Shown in pieces: positions 26,402 to 36,059 of a DNA stretch of 64,000 nt (position 1 is the stretch's first letter; each line of letters starts with the position of its first letter). The stretch lies in the NCBI GenBank assembly GCA_903862425.1, contig CAIOYC010000009.1, positions 310,001-374,000 on the forward strand, in the 5' to 3' direction. The position numbers were made by a program, and so were the translations under genes. This DNA is from an uncultured Caulobacterales bacterium. Lineage in GTDB: Bacteria; Pseudomonadota; Alphaproteobacteria; Caulobacterales; Caulobacteraceae. Below the pieces are notes generated by a model, which was not told the DNA's origin, made no database searches, and saw only the letters and a program-made list of their open reading frames with translations.

Positions 26402-27508
26402 CTAGCTGATCTTCCGGGCGAGCTCCATAAACGCCTTCGCGACCGAGCTGTCCGGGTGGCTGGCGACGAGGGGCGCGCCGATGTCTCCACCCTGGCGCAG
26501 GGCGATATCGATGGGCAGTTCGCCCAGAAAGGGCAGGCCGATCTCCGCCGCCATGGCCCTGGCTCCACCGCGACCGAAAATCTCGATCGGCGCGCCGGTG
26601 GAGGGGTCGGGGAAATAGGCCATGTTCTCGATCACGCCGAGCACTTCGACGCCCACCTTGCGGAACATGGCCGCGCCGCGCCGCACGTCCGCCAGGGCCA
26701 CCGCCTGAGGCGTGGAGACGATCACCGCCCCATCCATGGCGATCTTCTGCGACAGAGTCAGCAGGATGTCGCCGGTGCCAGGCGGCAGGTCGAGCACCAG
26801 CACGTCCATCGGCGCCTGCGCGCTCGCCCAGGCCACCTCGTTGATCAGCTGCACCACGGCGGAGGAGGCCATAGGGCCGCGCCAGATCATGGCGTTGTCC
26901 GGCTCCACGATCAGGCCGATGGAGGTGACCTTCACCCCATGCGCCTCGGCCGGGATCATCTTCTTGTCGGCCGTCATGCGCGGCTGGCCGAAGACGCCCA
27001 TCATGGTCGGCATGGAGGGGCCGTAGATGTCGGCGTCCATCAGCCCGACATTGAGGCCGAGCCGGGCGAAGGCGCAGGCCAGGTTGGCGGCGACGGTGGA
27101 CTTGCCGACCCCGCCCTTGGCCGAGGCCACGGCGATGATCCGCTTTACATGGTCGGGCCGGGTGGCGGTGGGCGTGGGCCGAAGCTCCCCCTTGGGATCG
27201 GGCGCGACGGCGGCCTTGCGCGGCGTGGGCCCTGCGCTGGGCGATGGCGGCCCGGCGTCCTCGGTGGTCAACACCACCTGCGCCTGCTTCACGCCGGGCA
27301 GGGCGGCCAGCGCGGCCTGCGCCGAATCGCGCACAGGGGCGTAGAGGGCGGTATCGGCGACGGCGACCTCCAGCATGAAGCCGGCCCGTCCCTCGCGCAG
27401 GATCAGCCCGCGCACCAGTCCCGCGGCGCTGAGGCCTTGCCCGGTCTTCGGGTCCTTGATCGCATCGAGCGCCTGCAACACGGCGGCGCGGCTGGGAGTA
27501 ATGTCCAT
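26402..27508 (-). CDS. mrp: Iron-sulfur cluster carrier ATPase Mrp/ApbC
   Basis: A 368-residue P-loop protein of the Mrp/NBP35 group, a cytosolic Fe-S cluster carrier. It has an N-terminal DUF59-like domain (VLQALDAIKDPKTGQGL), a linker, Walker A VASAKGGVGKSTVAANLA (deviant P-loop) and the motif VLDLPPGTGDILLTL. The CxxC usually found after IENM(S/A)YF is absent: this protein reads IENMAYFPDPSTGAPIEIFG. Cluster binding must use other residues or be lost. It starts 5 bases after serB and forms one unit with it. Confidence 0.92.
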   Translation of the reverse strand: MDITPSRAAVLQALDAIKDPKTGQGLSAAGLVRGLILREGRAGFMLEVAVADTALYAPVRDSAQAALAALPGVKQAQVVLTTEDAGPPSPSAGPTPRKAAVAPDPKGELRPTPTATRPDHVKRIIAVASAKGGVGKSTVAANLACAFARLGLNVGLMDADIYGPSMPTMMGVFGQPRMTADKKMIPAEAHGVKVTSIGLIVEPDNAMIWRGPMASSAVVQLINEVAWASAQAPMDVLVLDLPPGTGDILLTLSQKIAMDGAVIVSTPQAVALADVRRGAAMFRKVGVEVLGVIENMAYFPDPSTGAPIEIFGRGGARAMAAEIGLPFLGELPIDIALRQGGDIGAPLVASHPDSSVAKAFMELARKIS

Positions 27509-27513
27509 GGCTG

Positions 27514-28422
27514 CTATCTAATGGTCCCGGACTCGGTTGCGAACTCCCTGGCCGCATAGCCCTGGAAATAGAGCAGGGCGGTGAGGTCGGCGTGCTCGAG
27601 GCGCGCATCGGCTTCGGCGGCGACCACCGGCTTGGCGCGATAGGCCACGCCCAGACCGGCGGCATGGATCATGGCGAGGTCGTTGGCCCCGTCCCCCACC
27701 GCCAGCGCGCTGGACAGTTCGATGCCGAGCCCCGCCGCCTCGCGCTCCAGCGTCGCCAGCTTGGCTTCGCGGCCGAGGATCGGTTCGCCCACCGCGCCGA
27801 GAAGGCGCGCTCCGTCGTCGATCAGGGTATTGGCGTGGTCGATGTGGAAACCGGCCGCGCGCGCCACCCGCCCCGTGAAGTTCTTGAACCCGCCGGAGAC
27901 CAGCACGCAACGCGCGCCATGCGCCGCCATGGTGGTCACGAGCGTCCGCGCCCCCGGGTTCAGCCGCACCCGCTCGTGATAACAGGTCTCAATGGCGGCG
28001 AGGGGCAGGTCGGCCAGCATGGCCACCCTCTCGCGGAGGGCGCCCTCGAAGCCGATCTCGCCGCGCATGGCCCGCTCGGTGATGGCGGCGACCTCGGCCT
28101 TGCGACCGGCGAAATCGGCCAGTTCGTCCAGGCACTCGCAGCCGATGATGGTGGAATCCATGTCGGCCAGCAGCAGGCGCTTACGGCGGCCCTCTACAAG
28201 CTGAACGCACACGTCCACCGGCATGCCGCCGACCGCCAGCTGGGCGCCTTCGCGCAGGGCCCGAAGACTGGCGCCCTCGACGATCCAGTCCGTGGCGCCG
28301 GGGCCGAGGTCCGCTCGCGCCTTGACGTGGCCGCCCGCCGCCGCCACCGCTCCTTCCAGCCGGTCGCGCGCCGCGAGGACGATGTCGGCGACCGGCGTGA
28401 CGAAGGTGAGTGCGAGGTCCAT
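27514..28422 (-). CDS. serB: Phosphoserine phosphatase
   Basis: A 302-residue HAD-family enzyme for the last step of serine synthesis. The HAD nucleophile is in [21 protein letters not shown] (Asp87, Asp89), motif II is CVLVSGGF, and motif III/IV is [23 protein letters not shown]. About 80 residues precede the catalytic domain, a short ACT-like region as in other SerB proteins. ATG 28422 shares two bases with the ATG of divergent miaA (CCATGG). It is followed by mrp after 5 bases. Confidence 0.95.
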   Translation of the reverse strand: MDLALTFVTPVADIVLAARDRLEGAVAAAGGHVKARADLGPGATDWIVEGASLRALREGAQLAVGGMPVDVCVQLVEGRRKRLLLADMDSTIIGCECLDELADFAGRKAEVAAITERAMRGEIGFEGALRERVAMLADLPLAAIETCYHERVRLNPGARTLVTTMAAHGARCVLVSGGFKNFTGRVARAAGFHIDHANTLIDDGARLLGAVGEPILGREAKLATLEREAAGLGIELSSALAVGDGANDLAMIHAAGLGVAYRAKPVVAAEADARLEHADLTALLYFQGYAAREFATESGTIR

Positions 28423-29362
28423 GGGCCCAAATCTTGAAGTCGGAGATCGTGAAGCTGGGGAGGCGAGCGTCTGGCTGATCGCAGGCCCGACCGCAAGCGG
28501 CAAGTCCGGCCTCGCCGTGGCCCTTGCCAAGACGATCGGTGCGGAGATCGTCAACGCCGACTCCATGCAGATCTATGCCGACCTCGAGGTCCTGACCGCT
28601 CGACCCGCCGCCGCCGACCTCGCCGCTGCGCCCCACCACCTCTACGGCGTGGCCGATGGGGGGAAGGCCTGGTCGGCGGGGCGCTGGCTGCGCGCAGCTG
28701 AAGTCGCGCTGGGGGAGATTGCCGGAAGAGGAAGGCGCGTCATCGTGGTCGGCGGAACCGGGCTCTATTTCCGCGCCCTCACCCAGGGCCTCGCCGACAT
28801 CCCGCCTGTGTCCGACACCGTACGCGACGCGGTGGAGGCGCGCTATCTGGAGGAGGGCGAGGTAGCGATCCGCGAGGCCTTGCGCGCCGTGGATCCTGCC
28901 GCGGCGACGCGGATCGAGGTCGGTGATCGCCAGCGCCTAGTGCGCGCGCTCAGCGTCCACGCCGCCACCGGGCGGGCGCTGAGCGATTGGCACGGCGAGG
29001 GCAGCGCGCCTTTGCTGGTGCGATGGCGTGGCCTAGTGCTCGATCCGCCGCGCGAGCAGCTTTACGCAAGCTGCGACGCCCGCCTCGGCGGCATGATCGA
29101 GCGCGGCGCGCTGGAGGAGGTAAGGGGGCTTATGGCCCGTAATCTGTCGCCTGACCTGCCGGTGATGAAGGCGCTCGGCGTGCCGGAATTCGCCGCCCAC
29201 CTGCGCGGCGAACTGACCGTCGAAGAGGCCCTGGCCGCCGCGCGCCAGTCCACCCGCCGTTACGCTAAGCGCCAGACCACCTGGTTCCGTAACCAGACGC
29301 CCGACTGGCCGCGCCTCGCCGCACCAGACTTCGACACCGCTCTGGCCAAGCTTGGCGCTTGA
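28421..29362 (+). CDS. miaA: tRNA dimethylallyltransferase
   Basis: A 313-residue enzyme that prenylates A37 of tRNAs reading UNN codons. P-loop [15 protein letters not shown] (residues 22-36), then [37 protein letters not shown] and the C-terminal [21 protein letters not shown] 28421 is the only ATG, GTG or TTG in frame shortly before the P-loop. It overlaps the start codon of divergent serB, so promoters for each gene must lie inside the other's coding sequence, or the true miaA start is unusual. Confidence 0.94.
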   Translation: MGPNLEVGDREAGEASVWLIAGPTASGKSGLAVALAKTIGAEIVNADSMQIYADLEVLTARPAAADLAAAPHHLYGVADGGKAWSAGRWLRAAEVALGEIAGRGRRVIVVGGTGLYFRALTQGLADIPPVSDTVRDAVEARYLEEGEVAIREALRAVDPAAATRIEVGDRQRLVRALSVHAATGRALSDWHGEGSAPLLVRWRGLVLDPPREQLYASCDARLGGMIERGALEEVRGLMARNLSPDLPVMKALGVPEFAAHLRGELTVEEALAAARQSTRRYAKRQTTWFRNQTPDWPRLAAPDFDTALAKLGA

Positions 29363-29395
29363 GCGCTTAATCGTCGGCCTGCACGGGAGGGCGAG

Positions 29396-29848
29396 ATGCG
29401 GTGGATGATGGGCGCCTTGGCGCTGGCGGCGGTGACCACAAGCGCGCGAGCGGAGGTGGTGTTGCACGGCCCGCCCGCCAAGGCGGAGGCGCTCCTGAGG
29501 GCGGAGCGCGCCTTCGACGCTATGTCCGTCGCCGAGGGCTCGGCCAAGGCGTTCCGCGCCTTCATGGACCCGGTGGACGGGCGCGAATTCGCCGGCGGCG
29601 AGCCCGCCCGCGGCGCCGACGCCATCTACAAGGCCCAGGGCGGCGACGCGCCGGTCAGGACCCGGCTGCACTGGACGCCGGACGAGGTGTTCGCTTCCAC
29701 CGGCGACATGGGCGTCGCCTGGGGCCACTGGACGTTCAGCGCTATCGACAGCGGCAAAGTGCTGGTGAAGGGCCGCTACGTCACCGTCTGGCGCCAGGAC
29801 GCCAAGGGCGAGTGGAAGGGCCTCATCGACATCGGCGATCACGACTAG
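29396..29848 (+). CDS. Exported SnoaL/DUF4440-like protein
   Basis: A 150-residue protein with a signal peptide (MRWMMGALALAAVTTSARA) and an NTF2/DUF4440-like core: LLRAERAFDAMSVAEGSAKAFRAFMDPVD, then TPDEVFASTGDMGVAWGHWTF and GRYVTVWRQDAKGEWKGLIDIGDHD. This fold often serves as a small-ligand pocket; the ligand is unknown. GGGAGG lies just upstream of the ATG. Confidence 0.8.
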   Translation: MRWMMGALALAAVTTSARAEVVLHGPPAKAEALLRAERAFDAMSVAEGSAKAFRAFMDPVDGREFAGGEPARGADAIYKAQGGDAPVRTRLHWTPDEVFASTGDMGVAWGHWTFSAIDSGKVLVKGRYVTVWRQDAKGEWKGLIDIGDHD

Positions 29849-29920
29849 GGCGCCCACCAACGCTGACTTCTGAGCCTTCGCCGGGTTGACGGGCGGGGCC
29901 TGGTGCGGCCTTGCTCGGCC

Positions 29921-30484
29921 ATGCGGCGCATCACCTCCGTCTACCTGTCGGGACCCGAGCGCTGGGCGCCGGGCGCCGCCGACCTCATGGCGCGCCAACG
30001 CCGGCTTTGCGAAGCGGCGGGGATCAAGGCGGTGTTCGCCGTCGATACGCCGCTGGTGGAGGAGGAGGGCACGGACGCCCACGCCCGCGAATTCTATGTC
30101 TCCGCCCTCGCCAGCCTGCGCGGGGCCGACGCGGTGATCGTCAACCTGACGCCGTGGCGCGGTCCTTCGGCTCATCCCGGCGCGGCTTTCGAGGCGGGCT
30201 TCGCCTCCGCCCTCGGCAAGCCGGTGTTCGCCTATATGAACGTCGCTGACGAAGAGGAGGCGGAGTATGGCGCGCGGGTGGACGCCCTGATCGGCTCGAC
30301 CCTCGACGAGGACGGCCTGTGGCGCGACGTGGAGGGGGCTGAGATCGAGGACTTCGGCCTGCCCGAGACCGTGATGCTGTGGGCGGAGGCGCGCAAGTTC
30401 TTCTGCATCGTCACCCCCGACCCGCAGGGCGATGTGAGCGGGGTCGAGCTCTGCCTGGAAGCCATGAAGGCCTACGCGGACTAG
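29921..30484 (+). CDS. Nucleoside 2-deoxyribosyltransferase family protein
   Basis: A 187-residue cytosolic protein. It has the family opening ITSVYLSGPERWAPGA, a central AREFYVSALASLRGADAVIVNLTPWRG and the motif SAHPGAAFEAGFASALGKPVFAYMN, where the Glu is the likely nucleophile. Members swap bases between deoxynucleosides or hydrolyse N-glycosidic bonds. ATG 29921 is preferred over an upstream GTG-type start. Its TAG shares CTAG with the stop of the convergent methyltransferase. Confidence 0.85.
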   Translation: MRRITSVYLSGPERWAPGAADLMARQRRLCEAAGIKAVFAVDTPLVEEEGTDAHAREFYVSALASLRGADAVIVNLTPWRGPSAHPGAAFEAGFASALGKPVFAYMNVADEEEAEYGARVDALIGSTLDEDGLWRDVEGAEIEDFGLPETVMLWAEARKFFCIVTPDPQGDVSGVELCLEAMKAYAD

Positions 30485-31248
30485 TCCCAGCCCAGGGCCG
30501 CCTCGCCGCGCAGGATCGCGTCGGCTTCGGCTGTGTGCTTGGCGCCCGAACGATCGTGCAGGACCAGGGGCGGCAGCATTACCAGCGGCGCCCTGCCGCC
30601 GCGCTGGGCGCGCACGATCACCCGCTTGGCCGGCTCGTCCGCACGGGGCTGGATCGGGCGTATGCGGATCGAGCCCGCGCGAGGGGACAGGCCGGCGAGG
30701 ATGTCGCCCAGCCGGTCGGCGCGGTGGATCATCAGCACCTGGCCGCCGTCCTTCACCGCGTCGATCAGGAAGGCCAGCCACGCCGCCAGCCCGTCCTCAG
30801 CCATCCACGCGCCCGCCCGCTCCGGGGCGGGAGCCCGCAGGGCGCCGGGATCGTCGAAGAAGGGCGGGTTGGCGAAGGCGAGATCGAACCGCTCCAACTC
30901 CAGCGCGCGAAAGCCGTCCGCCACTGCCCCCCCACGCACGCAGACCCGCTCGGCCAGGCCGTTCAGCTCCACATTCTGCTCCGCCAGGGCCAGGGCCGCC
31001 GCATCGCGCTCCACGCCCACGAGGGCGACGTGCGGATGGCGCGCCGCCGTCTGCAGCAGAGCCGCGCCCGGCCCGCAGCCCAGTTCCATCGCCCGCGCGC
31101 CTGACTTCAGCGCCACCGCCGCCGCCAGCAGCGCCGCATCCATTCCCGCGCGATAGCCGCGCACCGGCTGGATCAGCCTGAGGCGTCCACCCAGCAGCCG
31201 GCTCTCCCGCGTCTCCACCGCCACACCGGCCTCGCCTAATCCCCGCAT
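30481..31248 (-). CDS. tRNA1(Val) (adenine(37)-N6)-methyltransferase-like protein
   Basis: A 255-residue SAM-dependent methyltransferase. It has RLLGGRLRLIQPVRGYRAGMDAALLAAA, the SAM loop AMELGCGPGAALL, VGVERDAAALALAEQN and the base-methylating motif FANPPFFDD (NPPF). These match the TrmN6/YfiC group that modifies A37 of tRNA1-Val. Starts at 31278, 31272 and 31248 are possible; the last fits the family best. It diverges from the polyprenyl synthase. Confidence 0.88.
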   Translation of the reverse strand: MRGLGEAGVAVETRESRLLGGRLRLIQPVRGYRAGMDAALLAAAVALKSGARAMELGCGPGAALLQTAARHPHVALVGVERDAAALALAEQNVELNGLAERVCVRGGAVADGFRALELERFDLAFANPPFFDDPGALRAPAPERAGAWMAEDGLAAWLAFLIDAVKDGGQVLMIHRADRLGDILAGLSPRAGSIRIRPIQPRADEPAKRVIVRAQRGGRAPLVMLPPLVLHDRSGAKHTAEADAILRGEAALGWD

Positions 31249-31328
31249 TCCCTTGACCCTGTGAGGCCCCATCACCATTGTGCGCCACGCGTGGGCATCC
31301 GCGCCATAGAGTTAGCAAGGCCCGTATT

Positions 31329-32339
31329 TTGGAAGCAGCCGCAGCCTCCCTGGCGCCGCCCAAGCCCTCCGTCGAGCGCCTTCTGGCGCTGGCCGAGCGC
31401 GACATGGCGGGCGTGGACGCCCTGATCCTGGAGCACATGGAATCGAGCGTGCCGGTGATCCCGGCCCTGGCCGAGCACCTGATCGCGGCGGGCGGCAAGC
31501 GTCTGCGTCCCCTGATGGCTGTGGCCGCGGCGCGGGCGGCGGGCGCCAAGACGGTGGAGTTCCGCAAGCTGGCCGCGGCCGTGGAGTTCATCCATACCGC
31601 CACCCTGCTGCACGACGATGTGGTCGACAGCTCCTCTCTGCGCCGCGGCAAGGTCGCCGCGCACCTGATCTGGGGCGCACCGTCGAGCGTGCTGGTGGGC
31701 GACTTCCTGTTCGCCCGCGCCTTCGAGCTGATGGTCTCCGCCGGCTCGATGAGGGCGCTGGATATCCTCGCCCGCGCCTCCCGCGTGATCTCCGAAGGCG
31801 AGGTGCTTCAGCTTACCCGCGCCCACGAGATCGGCCTGACCGAGGCCATGTACCTGGAGATCATCTCCGCCAAGACCGCCGAACTGTTCGCCGCCGCGGC
31901 TGAGGCCGGGGCCGTGTCCGCCGGGGCGAGCGACGCGTCCGTGCGGGCGTTCCGCAGCTTCGGCATGAATGTGGGCATCGCCTTCCAGTTGGTGGACGAC
32001 GCCCTCGACTATTCGGGCGCCTCGGGCGAACTCGGCAAGAACCCCGGCGACGACTTCCGCGAAGGTAAGGCGACGCTGCCGCTGCTGCTCGCCGTGGCGC
32101 GCACAGGGGCGAGCGAGGCGGCGTTCTGGGACCGCACCGTGGAGCGCCTGCAGCAGGACGAGGCCGATTTCGCTCGCGCCCAGGCCCTGGTGCTGTCCAC
32201 CGGCGCCCTCGATGCGACCATGGACCTGGCCTATGACTATGCCGACCGCGCCAAGCTGGCGCTCAAGGGCGTGGGCGACCCCGCCTGGCGCGTCGCCCTG
32301 TGCGACCTCGCCGACGTGGCCGTGAGCCGCAGCGCCTAG
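31329..32339 (+). CDS. ispB: Polyprenyl diphosphate synthase (octaprenyl-type, ubiquinone side chain)
   Basis: A 336-residue trans-prenyltransferase that builds the long isoprenoid tail of ubiquinone. First Asp-rich motif in TATLLHDDVVDSSSLRRG, second in FQLVDDALDYSG, plus AAGGKRLRPLM. There is no ATG before the conserved part, so the start must be non-ATG: TTG 31329 with AAGG 8 bases upstream is preferred, TTG 31278 is the alternative. Chain length cannot be read from sequence alone. Confidence 0.9.
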   Translation: MEAAAASLAPPKPSVERLLALAERDMAGVDALILEHMESSVPVIPALAEHLIAAGGKRLRPLMAVAAARAAGAKTVEFRKLAAAVEFIHTATLLHDDVVDSSSLRRGKVAAHLIWGAPSSVLVGDFLFARAFELMVSAGSMRALDILARASRVISEGEVLQLTRAHEIGLTEAMYLEIISAKTAELFAAAAEAGAVSAGASDASVRAFRSFGMNVGIAFQLVDDALDYSGASGELGKNPGDDFREGKATLPLLLAVARTGASEAAFWDRTVERLQQDEADFARAQALVLSTGALDATMDLAYDYADRAKLALKGVGDPAWRVALCDLADVAVSRSA

Positions 32340-32609
32340 TTTCCGGACAGCAGACCCACCCATTACGGTCATGGGTGTCGCCATATCCTCTCCGTTTTCA
32401 TGAAAAACGCCGGACAGCCCGGACATCCGGACACTTCCACCTCTCCTGCACATGCGGCGGACGCGAGCGTGTACGTTCGACTTTGCGGTCGGTCTGGTCG
32501 GAGCGGCGACGGGCGCGGCGGCGGATATCATGGTCGCCAGCCTAACCCGGTCCTTCATGCTGCGGCTAACTTAGCCGATCATTCCGCCAAGCCGTTGAGG
32601 CGCAAGGGT
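32340..32609. other. Intergenic region with four CCGGACA repeats
   Basis: No gene is seen in these 270 bases. CCGGACA occurs at 32343, 32410, 32419 and 32427, the last three spaced 9 and 8 bases apart. A weak hairpin (ACCCAT / ATGGGT) lies just after the ispB stop and could help end transcription, though no T-run follows. Confidence 0.4.
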
Positions 32610-33731
32610 TCAGAAAGCCGCGCCCGGGGGGAAAGCCGGGTCGCTATCCCCGCTTCGTAACCGCCTGCGCACGGAGCGGTCGATCCATAGCCAGCCGCAA
32701 ACGGCGATGATCACGCCGCCGACGAGCGCCAGACTGGCCCAATGGGCTGAACCCCTGGCGACTATCGCGCCCAGCAGGGTGTAGACCGCCATGATGGTCC
32801 ACACACGCCGCGCCAGCGCTGCATGGTCGCCGCCATGGGTGGCCAGCCAGCGCTGGTAGAGATGATCACGATGGGCGTCGAACAGGCGTTCGCGTCGCCG
32901 CGCCCGTAGGATCAGGGTCAGGAAGACGTCGGTGAGGAACGGCGCCAGCGCGATCGGCATGGCCAGCAGGTTCAGACGCGGCGAGGGCCAAGCCTGCTCC
33001 CCCACATAGACCCAGGCGCTGGCGGCGATGGCTCCGAGGAAGAGCGCGCCCGCATCGCCTTGAAACAGTCGAGCCTTCGGGAAGTTGAACGGCAGAAAGC
33101 CGACGGCGGCGGCGGCGGCGGCCAGTAGAAGCCAGCCGAAGCTCGCCGACCCGGCGCCGAGTGTTTGTAGACCTAGTCCACCAAGCACGATGGCCATGGA
33201 GCCGGCCACCAGTCCGTTCGATCCATCCATGAAGTTGACGGCGTTCAGCACCACCACGATCCACAAGGTAATGCCGGGCCAGCCGATCCACATTCTGAGA
33301 TCCAGGCCGAAGGTATCGGTGACCGGGATGGTGAAGTTGGAAGGCGTGAAGAGGGCGAACAGAGCGGCGAGGCCGACCTGCACCAGCAGCTTGGTTCTTG
33401 CCGGCATGTCGAATACATCGTCGAGCCCGCCGATCGCGGCGATCAGGCTGGCGAAGGCCAGAACGACGCCGGCTTCTCTCAAGGAGAGGTCAGGAAGGAG
33501 AGCGCCGTCCGGGAAGCGCGGCCAGCGGTCAGGCAGGTTGCCGCCCAGCAAGGCGAACACCAGCAGCGCCGCCGCCGTGCCGCCGAGGATGGCGAGACCG
33601 CCCGAGGTCGGGGTAGGGGCCCTGTGCATGCCCCGTTCACGCGGCCGGTCCACCGGACCGGACCAGGCGAGCAGGCCGGATAGGCCGGCCGAAACGGCAA
33701 CCGCGACCAGGACGCCCGGCCAGGGGAGCAT
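32610..33731 (-). CDS. WecA/MraY-like undecaprenyl-phosphate sugar-1-phosphate transferase
   Basis: A 373-residue polytopic membrane enzyme of glycosyltransferase family 4 (PNPT). It would transfer a sugar-1-phosphate from a UDP-sugar to undecaprenyl phosphate, starting O-antigen or exopolysaccharide units. Motifs: IGGLDDVFDMPARTKLLVQ, NAVNFMDGSNGL, FQGDAGALFLG and the cytoplasmic loop RRRERLFDAHRDHLYQR. It has about ten hydrophobic helices. It differs from MraY at 50819. Substrate sugar unknown. It is 15 bases downstream of the aminotransferase gene on the same strand. Confidence 0.9.
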   Translation of the reverse strand: MLPWPGVLVAVAVSAGLSGLLAWSGPVDRPRERGMHRAPTPTSGGLAILGGTAAALLVFALLGGNLPDRWPRFPDGALLPDLSLREAGVVLAFASLIAAIGGLDDVFDMPARTKLLVQVGLAALFALFTPSNFTIPVTDTFGLDLRMWIGWPGITLWIVVVLNAVNFMDGSNGLVAGSMAIVLGGLGLQTLGAGSASFGWLLLAAAAAAVGFLPFNFPKARLFQGDAGALFLGAIAASAWVYVGEQAWPSPRLNLLAMPIALAPFLTDVFLTLILRARRRERLFDAHRDHLYQRWLATHGGDHAALARRVWTIMAVYTLLGAIVARGSAHWASLALVGGVIIAVCGWLWIDRSVRRRLRSGDSDPAFPPGAAF

Positions 33732-33746
33732 GGGCGTCGTCTCCGC

Positions 33747-34976
<1,230 letters not shown>

Positions 34977-35055
34977 CTAGGCGGGCTGGACGGCCAAGTC
35001 TATCGGCGAGGGTGCTTCGCGGGGCCGATTTCCGGGCCGTGTGAAGGCGTCTGGC

Positions 35056-36042
35056 CTATTGCGGTCCGCGCAGGCCGGGGTCGGCGGTGGGCGGCGTGGC
35101 TGTGGGGGCGGTCGTGGCGGGCGAGGCTTCGGTCTCCGCCTTGCCCTTGGCGATGGCGTCGCGGATGGCTTCGGCGGAGGTGTCCGCCGGCTTTGTCCTG
35201 GCGACCTTGGCCTTTTTAGGCGCGGCCTTGGCAGGAGCGGCCGGTGTTTCAGCGGGATTGGCGCTCGCGGTGGTGTCGGTCGGCGCCGACGCTGGTGTCG
35301 GCGCCGATTCGGCGGCCGGCTCAGGCGCGCCGGACGCGGCCTTGGTCTTGACCATCTTTGTGGTCTTGCGGGTGACGGTCCTGGTCGACTTCACCGGCGC
35401 CGCGGCGGGCGCCTCTGAGGCCTGCGCCGTGGCGGGCTCGGGCGCCGCCAGCGGGGCGGCGGGCGCCTCGGGCCTGGCGTCGTTCTTGACCGAGGCGGCG
35501 GCATCGGTCTTCCCATCGTCGCCCGAACCCTTCAGCGCCTCGCCAAACAGGCTGGCCTTGCCGTAGAGGCGTTTGGCGGCGTCGTTGCAGCCCGCATCGT
35601 TGGGGTCCCACATGCCCCAGTCGAGCATGCGCCAGATCGGCGCCTTGTTGCGGGTCTCGTTCCACATGCGAAAGCCGCGCAGTTCCGCGTCCACGCCCTT
35701 TTGGTGGATGGCGACCGGGCTGGCGGCCTCGGCGGCGGCCAGGGCGTGTTCATAGTCCTTCAGGAAGGCGCGGCGTTCCTTCACCATCTCCGCATCCTCC
35801 TTGGCGCGGGCGGCGACCTTGGCCTTGCCCTCGATCTGCTCCATGTCCTTGTGGGCGATGGGGTCGAGCTCCAGCTGACCCGCCAGGGCGCCGTGGCACC
35901 AGGCGACGAGGCCGTAATCGTCCTTGGGCAGGCCGTTGTCGCGGGGGGGCTCGGCCGCCTCGAGGGAACCGGGGGCGGGCGCTGCGGCGGCGGCGGAGGG
36001 AGCGGCCTGCAGAAGCGCGGCGGCGAGCAGAATAGACAGCAT
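35056..36042 (-). CDS. Exported Ala/Pro-rich hypothetical protein
   Basis: A 328-residue protein I do not recognise. It has a short signal-like N-terminus (MLSILLAAALLQAAPSAAAA), a more ordered region (about residues 35-175) with CHGALAGQLELD, a charged helix and RMLDWGMWDPNDAGCNDAAKRLYG, and then a low-complexity Ala/Pro/Thr/Lys-rich tail. Two cysteines in the ordered part could pair in the periplasm. It starts 17 bases after the 5-oxoprolinase stop on the same strand and may be cotranscribed. Confidence 0.7.
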   Translation of the reverse strand: MLSILLAAALLQAAPSAAAAAPAPGSLEAAEPPRDNGLPKDDYGLVAWCHGALAGQLELDPIAHKDMEQIEGKAKVAARAKEDAEMVKERRAFLKDYEHALAAAEAASPVAIHQKGVDAELRGFRMWNETRNKAPIWRMLDWGMWDPNDAGCNDAAKRLYGKASLFGEALKGSGDDGKTDAAASVKNDARPEAPAAPLAAPEPATAQASEAPAAAPVKSTRTVTRKTTKMVKTKAASGAPEPAAESAPTPASAPTDTTASANPAETPAAPAKAAPKKAKVARTKPADTSAEAIRDAIAKGKAETEASPATTAPTATPPTADPGLRGPQ

Positions 36043-36059
36043 TCGTCGAACAGTCCTGG

